From contig NZ_LITT01000062.1 of the NCBI RefSeq assembly GCF_001636845.1, forward strand, positions 62,001-126,000: a DNA stretch of 64,000 bases, in the 5' to 3' direction. The position numbers and the translations under genes were made by a program. The stretch comes from Clostridium ljungdahlii (GTDB taxonomy: Bacteria; Bacillota; Clostridia; Clostridiales; Clostridiaceae). Under the pieces are notes generated by a model that did not search any database, was not told the DNA's origin, and saw only the letters and a list, made by a program, of their open reading frames with translations. This document shows positions 59,295 through 64,000 of the stretch, piece after piece (the stretch's first letter is position 1; every line of letters starts with the position of its first letter).

Positions 59295-60926
59295 CTAAGA
59301 CATAGCAGCAGTAAGAGGTGGGATAACCTGTTTTTTCCTTGATAGAATACCAGGAACATAAGCACCATTATTAGTTAAAGTTATGTTAAAGGCTTTAGAA
59401 ACTACATTCTGTTTTTCACCTATGGCAATTAATTCAGATCCACCTTTTAATATATCTGTTACCATAAAAACTATAAGACCATAATTTTCTTCTTTACATT
59501 TTGATTCCATAACCTTTATAATGTCTTTTCTAATGGATTTAAATCCTTCGGTATCCATAGTTGAGATCTGTCCAACACCTACTTTTACTTCTGAAATATT
59601 AAATGCTTTGAAATCTTGATTTAATAATTCTTCAGGAGTTTCTCCTTCAAGAGAAGAACCTGCTTTAAACATATCATTAGAGAAGGTTTCAGGATCTATT
59701 TCAGCTATAGCTGCTAATCTTCTAAGTATCATTTTGTCTAAATCTGTGGAAGTAGGTGATTTAAACAAAAGGGTATCCGAAATTATAGCAGAACATAAAA
59801 GTCCCGCAACTTTTTGAGATGGTCTTATACCATTTTCAAAAAATTTGGATGCAACTATAGTTGCTGTACAACCTACTGGCTCATTCCTAAAATATATAGG
59901 TGAACCAGTTTGGATATCTCCTACCTTGTGATGGTCTAATATTTCAAGTATTTCTGCATCCTCCAATCCTAAAACAGATTGGGATTTCTCATTGTGATCT
60001 ACAAGTATTACTTTCTTTTTGTTTTGTGATATTAGATGATATCTAGACATACTTCCAATGACTTTATTTTCTAAATTTACTACAGGATAACTTCTGTATC
60101 TGGTTTGGAGCATGACTTCTCGTACATCTTCTATTAAGTCATTTGTCTTGAAACAAACTAAATTATCTTTTTTCATTACATACCCTATAGGAATACTTTG
60201 AGGTATTAGTCTGGCAGTTGTAAAAGTGTCATAAGGAGTAACTATAATAGAACAATTAACTTTTTTTGCTTTTTCCAGTATATCATCATTTACTGTATGA
60301 TTTCCTGTTATTATCATAAGTGAAGCTTTGGAATCAAGTATAATATCCTGTGCATCCACCCTGTCACCACATATAACTATATCCCCTTCTTCTATGAACT
60401 CGCAGATACTTTCTGGCTGCATTGCAGCAATTATAACTTTTCCTGTAAATTTGATGTTTTCATTGGAAGCATAAGCACACTTGGCTGATAATGTATCCAG
60501 TATATTTTCAAGGGTAGTGCCGCTTTTTTGGATTACGTTGGAATCCCATATGTCCATATAACAGGAAGTTATGTTGGATTGAGATGCAACACCTATTAAT
60601 TTATCGTCTCCATCTACTACAGGTAGGGTCTTAACATTATTTTTACTTATCATTGACCAAGCTGTTTTTATGGAGGTTTCAGGAGATATAGGGTTTACAT
60701 TATCAATATCTAAATCAGAAATCTGAGGTTTAACATTTTCCATTAGTTTTGGTGGGGTAACTTTAAAATAATCAAGTACAAATTGAGTTTCTTTATTTAG
60801 CTCTCCTAACCGTATAGGAATTGTTGTAACTCCTATTTTATTTTTAAATTCAGAATAAGCTATTGCAGAACATATAGAATCTGTATCTGGATTCTTATGT
60901 CCTGTAATGTATACAACATCGTTCAT
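59295..60926 (-). CDS. ppaC: Putative manganese-dependent inorganic pyrophosphatase with CBS and DRTGG domains
   Basis: A 543-residue family II pyrophosphatase that hydrolyses PPi to phosphate in the cytosol. The DHH domain starts YITGHKNPDTDSICSAIAYS with the Mn ligands, continues with EILDHHKVGDI, and ends in the DHHA2 domain with RKKQVIPPL. Between residues about 70 and 305 sits a regulatory insert of two CBS halves with a DRTGG domain, which binds adenine nucleotides (AMP/ADP inhibit, Ap4A activates in studied clostridial homologues). TTTAGGAGGAAA precedes the ATG. Confidence 0.95.
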   Translation of the reverse strand: MNDVVYITGHKNPDTDSICSAIAYSEFKNKIGVTTIPIRLGELNKETQFVLDYFKVTPPKLMENVKPQISDLDIDNVNPISPETSIKTAWSMISKNNVKTLPVVDGDDKLIGVASQSNITSCYMDIWDSNVIQKSGTTLENILDTLSAKCAYASNENIKFTGKVIIAAMQPESICEFIEEGDIVICGDRVDAQDIILDSKASLMIITGNHTVNDDILEKAKKVNCSIIVTPYDTFTTARLIPQSIPIGYVMKKDNLVCFKTNDLIEDVREVMLQTRYRSYPVVNLENKVIGSMSRYHLISQNKKKVILVDHNEKSQSVLGLEDAEILEILDHHKVGDIQTGSPIYFRNEPVGCTATIVASKFFENGIRPSQKVAGLLCSAIISDTLLFKSPTSTDLDKMILRRLAAIAEIDPETFSNDMFKAGSSLEGETPEELLNQDFKAFNISEVKVGVGQISTMDTEGFKSIRKDIIKVMESKCKEENYGLIVFMVTDILKGGSELIAIGEKQNVVSKAFNITLTNNGAYVPGILSRKKQVIPPLTAAMS

Positions 60927-61051
60927 AATTTTTCCTCCTAAATGTATATATATGAATAATATATCTATTTACAAAAGTAATGTTATAAATACACATAATA
61001 TTATAGCAAAAAATCACTTAATTATCTATATATAGGGTTATAATGAAAGTT

Positions 61052-61262
61052 AACTTATACAGGCCATGTAATGACAAATTTCAGCACCATAAAAACTTTT
61101 GATAAGTCTAGCACTCGGTATTTTGAAAATCTAAGAATCTTAGCTAAACTCGTACCTCAAACATATCTAAGCTTCTAAGATTTTCTAAAATACTTCGCTA
61201 AGACTTATGGAAAAGTTTTTAAAGGTGCTTTTAATTTTGTCATTACATTTTACGTATAAGTT
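61052..61262 (+). repeat. Long palindromic hairpin element, copy 3
   Basis: A 211-base element with AACTTATAC (61052-61060) and GTATAAGTT (61254-61262) ends. Stems include GTAATGACAAA/TTTTGTCATTAC, AAAAACTTTTGATAAGTCT/AGACTTATGGAAAAGTTTTT and the pair TCTAAGAATCTTAG/CTAAGCTTCTAAGA. Loop AAACTCGTACCTCAAACA (61146-61163) is identical to copy 1. It lies between the pyrophosphatase and ATPase genes. Confidence 0.75.
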
Positions 61263-61436
61263 TAAATTTCAATTAAAAACCTTATATTAATTATATCCAA
61301 ATATTATCATAATTAACGGTTTACAATGCATAATTTCGGTAGATTTTTCTTCGAGGGTGTTATTAAAGATCTAAAAACTAAGCAGTATGAGCATTAAATT
61401 TTTAGATTTTCTACGACAACAGAAAATCAGCCTTAA

Positions 61437-61468
61437 TTGTGAATTGTGCATGGTGCATTGTGAATTGA
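61437..61468. repeat. Short direct repeat
   Basis: ATTGTGAATTG occurs at 61437-61447 and 61458-61468, separated by TGCATGGTGC. It looks like a remnant of the AT-rich mini-repeats common in clostridial gaps. The remainder of 61263-61541 has only a ribosome site for the ATPase gene. Confidence 0.4.
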
Positions 61469-61541
61469 CTGTCATAATGTAAGGCAAAAGGGGCATATAT
61501 TTAATTAACGTAGAGAAAATAAATGCCTTGGAGGGATAAGA

Positions 61542-64000
61542 TTGATTAATGAAAGGGAGTTAGAAAGTGGTTTAACTCAAGTTGAGGCAGAGAGAAGGCT
61601 TAAAAAATATGGAGCCAATATACTTAAAAAGAAAAAAAGGGTGTCTCCTATAAAGATATTTATTTCGCAGTTTAATGATTTTATAACCTGGATACTTATA
61701 GTAGCTACAATTATATCCGGATTTATGGGGGAAAAGGCAGATGCAATAACTATACTAATTATTGTAATTATGAATTCCATACTAGGTTTTGTACAGGAAT
61801 TTAAGACAGAAAAATCTTTAGAAGCATTGAAAGAAATGGCATCCCCTACTTCAAAGGTTATAAGGGATGGAAAAGTGAAGGTTATAAATTCAGGAGAACT
61901 AGTAATAGGTGATGTGATACTTCTGGAAACAGGGGATAAGGTTCCGGCAGACTGCATTTTACTTTCTACTGGAAATTTCATGGTAGACGAGTCTCTTTTG
62001 ACTGGTGAATCTGTAGGAGTAGAAAAAGATAGTGGAGACAAGAATAATTCACTATACATGGGAACTATAGTGATAAAAGGTAAGGGAAGAGCAAAAGTTG
62101 TGGAAACAGGAATGAAGACGGAAATGGGAAAAATAGCAGGTATGCTTCAGGACATTGAAAAGGAAAGGTCTCCTCTTAAAGAAAAGCTTGCTTCACTTGG
62201 AAAAGTGCTTGTAGTCATGTGTATTGCTATATGCATTATAGTTACATTGACTGGAGTATGGAGAGGTCAAGACAAATATGAGATGTTTTTAGTAGGAGTT
62301 AGTTTAGCCGTAGCTGCTATTCCAGAAGGCCTTGCAGCTATAGTAACAGTAGCACTGGCTCTTGGAGTATCTAGAATGTTAAAGAGAAATGCATTAATAA
62401 GAAAATTACCTGCAGTGGAAACACTTGGATGTACTTCAGTGATTTGCAGTGATAAGACAGGAACTCTTACTGAAAATAGGATGACTGTAAAGGCTCTTTA
62501 TTTTAATGGAAGAGTACACAGGATAGGAAAGGATATTTTACCAGAGAATATCCTTATGAAAAAGGCTTTTACATATTGTAACGATTGTAATTTTGATATG
62601 AAAAAAGCAGATATTTCAGGGGCGGTTATTGGGGATCCAACGGAAGTAGCACTTATAAAAGCTTTTTTCAAAGATATTAAAACTTTAAGCACCTTTTTAG
62701 GAAAGGCCAGGAGAACTTATGATATACCTTTTGATTCTGATAGAAAAATGATGTCTGTTATAATGAAAGAAGGTTCAAGAAAGATAGGTTATGTGAAAGG
62801 AGCACCGGAGAGAGTTATAAGAAGGTGTAAATATATATTAGATGGAAGTGAAGTACGAATTTTTACTTCAAATGATAAAAATAAGGCTTTGAAAGCAGTG
62901 GAAAAAATGTCTTTTGATGCCTTAAGGTGTATAGCAGGTGCTTACAAGGACAAAGAAGTGGTGCCAGGTAAGTCTTTGGAGGACAATTTAATATTTATAG
63001 GTGTAGCGGGAATTATAGATCCACCTAGAAAGGAAGCAAAGGATGCAGTATTAAAATGTAAATTAGCAGGTATAAGGCCAGTTATGATAACTGGAGATCA
63101 TAAGAACACGGCTTTTGCTATTGGAAAAGAACTGGACATATGTAAACATGAATCAGAGGTTATAACTGGCGAGGAATTAGACAAGCTGAGTGATAGACAA
63201 CTTGCAGTTAAGATACAAGATGTATCCATATTTGCAAGAGTTAATCCGGGACATAAACTTAGAATAGTAAAAGCCTTTAAAGCTAAAGGCAATATTGTAG
63301 CTATGACTGGAGATGGAGTAAATGATGCACCTGCAGTAAAAGAAGCGGATATAGGAATTTGCATGGGAATTGCAGGTACAGATGTAACAAAGGAGGCTTC
63401 TTCCATGATACTACTTGACGATAATTTTGCTACCATAGTATCTGCTGTAGAGGAAGGAAGAGTTATATATGATAATATAAGAAAGTTTATAAGGTATCTC
63501 TTATCTTGCAATTTAGGAGAGGTTTTAACCATGTTTCTTACTTCTATTTTTTATTTAGATACTCCACTTTTGCCTATACAAATACTAATGGTAAATTTAG
63601 CTACTGATGGTCTTCCTGCTATAGCTCTTGGAGTTGATCCACCCCAGGGAGATATAATGAGGGGTAAGCCTAGAGCTAAAAATGAAAGTATATTTGCACG
63701 AGGACTAAGTGAAAAAATTATTGTGAGGGGAGCACTTATTGGAGTGTGCACAGTGCTTGCTTTTGTAATAGGATTATATCTAGGCTTTGGACTTAAAACA
63801 TCCAGAACTATAGCACTATGTACTCTAATAATGTCACAACTTATACATGTATTTGAATGTAGATCAGAAAATCATTCGCTGTTTGAGATAAATTTATTTA
63901 CCAATGTTTATCTTTTAGCTGCAGTTGCTACATCTATTACTATGGTTTTATGCATACTTTACTTGCCATTTTTACGTGGAATTTTTCATACATCTGCACT
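61542..64000 (+). CDS. P-type Ca2+-translocating ATPase (runs off the window)
   Basis: A TTG at 61542, 6 bases after GGAGGG, opens a frame without stop to the window end (about 820 residues visible). Features in order: N-terminal cation ATPase segment, first membrane helices (DFITWILIVATIISGFMGEK), actuator domain with TGES, M4 motif VAAIPEGLAAIVTVALALGV (PEGL, Ca2+-binding), phosphorylation site CSDKTGTLTENRM, nucleotide-binding VKGAPERVI, and hinge MTGDGVNDAPAVKEADIGI. The late helices at the end (MILCTLIMSQLIHVFECR-like region) are type IIA/IIB. It exports Ca2+. The 3' end is outside. Confidence 0.9.
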   Translation, partial: MINERELESGLTQVEAERRLKKYGANILKKKKRVSPIKIFISQFNDFITWILIVATIISGFMGEKADAITILIIVIMNSILGFVQEFKTEKSLEALKEMASPTSKVIRDGKVKVINSGELVIGDVILLETGDKVPADCILLSTGNFMVDESLLTGESVGVEKDSGDKNNSLYMGTIVIKGKGRAKVVETGMKTEMGKIAGMLQDIEKERSPLKEKLASLGKVLVVMCIAICIIVTLTGVWRGQDKYEMFLVGVSLAVAAIPEGLAAIVTVALALGVSRMLKRNALIRKLPAVETLGCTSVICSDKTGTLTENRMTVKALYFNGRVHRIGKDILPENILMKKAFTYCNDCNFDMKKADISGAVIGDPTEVALIKAFFKDIKTLSTFLGKARRTYDIPFDSDRKMMSVIMKEGSRKIGYVKGAPERVIRRCKYILDGSEVRIFTSNDKNKALKAVEKMSFDALRCIAGAYKDKEVVPGKSLEDNLIFIGVAGIIDPPRKEAKDAVLKCKLAGIRPVMITGDHKNTAFAIGKELDICKHESEVITGEELDKLSDRQLAVKIQDVSIFARVNPGHKLRIVKAFKAKGNIVAMTGDGVNDAPAVKEADIGICMGIAGTDVTKEASSMILLDDNFATIVSAVEEGRVIYDNIRKFIRYLLSCNLGEVLTMFLTSIFYLDTPLLPIQILMVNLATDGLPAIALGVDPPQGDIMRGKPRAKNESIFARGLSEKIIVRGALIGVCTVLAFVIGLYLGFGLKTSRTIALCTLIMSQLIHVFECRSENHSLFEINLFTNVYLLAAVATSITMVLCILYLPFLRGIFHTSA

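Noticed and set aside
1-64000. CRISPR arrays, tRNA or rRNA genes, complete insertion sequences, prophage
   Set aside because: None seen: no regularly spaced repeats, no tRNA-like cloverleaf or rRNA sequence recognised, no transposase or integrase; the single YopX-like gene is not enough for a prophage.

Overview
The window is low-GC, strictly bacterial DNA. Its Shine-Dalgarno sites, frequent TTG/GTG starts, clostridial flagellar operon order, fused FliR-FlhB and cell-wall-binding type 2 (CWB2) surface proteins point to a Clostridium sensu stricto-like, Gram-positive, flagellated anaerobe. Species cannot be fixed from the sequence alone.

Layout. (1) Positions 1-13.9 kb form a flagellin/flagellin-modification island: a pyruvyltransferase-like/methyltransferase protein, a radical SAM enzyme, FliB lysine methylase, a TPR glycosyltransferase, a flagellin with an inserted von Willebrand A domain, a FlxA-like protein divergent from a degenerate flagellin, a sugar epimerase, and two closely related AAA-ATPase/PD-(D/E)XK proteins. 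(2) 14.0-24.6 kb holds a SNF2-type helicase with an in-frame stop and an overlapping partner gene, a TcaA-like zinc-ribbon membrane protein, a YjfB-like small motility protein, a second FlxA-like protein and two large CWB2 surface proteins. This stretch carries six copies of a GGTGCC palindrome not seen elsewhere in the window. (3) 24.7-34 kb is mostly housekeeping (homoserine dehydrogenase, DUF441, YopX-like, carbonic-anhydrase-like, dUTPase, MBL hydrolase, VOC protein, SSB, a chemoreceptor). (4) 34.4-58.2 kb is a further flagellin followed by a near-complete flagellar operon: flgB-flgC-fliE-fliF-fliG-fliH-fliI-fliJ-fliK-flgD-TIGR02530-flgE-flbD-fliL-fliO-fliP-fliQ-fliR/flhB-flhA-flhF-flhG-PilZ-fliA-swrB-like-small membrane protein-flgF-flgG. 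(5) The right end carries an acidic Met/Tyr-rich protein, a Mn-dependent pyrophosphatase and a P-type Ca2+-ATPase running off the edge.

How it works together. The operon encodes the export gate, the MS ring/switch rotor, rod, hook and the sigma factor FliA. Promoter-like TAAA-N14/16-nnCGATAA sites in front of both full flagellins, the degenerate flagellin and the YjfB gene (and a weaker one for FlxA) fit the FliA regulon. The first island would modify (glycosylate, methylate) the filament. motA/motB, the usual neighbours of flbD and fliL, are absent here.

Most unusual: (a) fliI and fliL are each out of frame by one base in a run of seven A's, and the helicase has one in-frame TAA; (b) a structured repeat of about 184 nt with a 76-nt 3' domain occurs five times (two copies identical over 76 nt, the others differing with compensatory changes), one of them placed between a FliA-type promoter and its gene; (c) three near-perfect 211-222 bp hairpin elements share an 18-nt apical loop; (d) a flagellin carries a VWA domain. 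All assignments come from reading the sequence; no database search was run.
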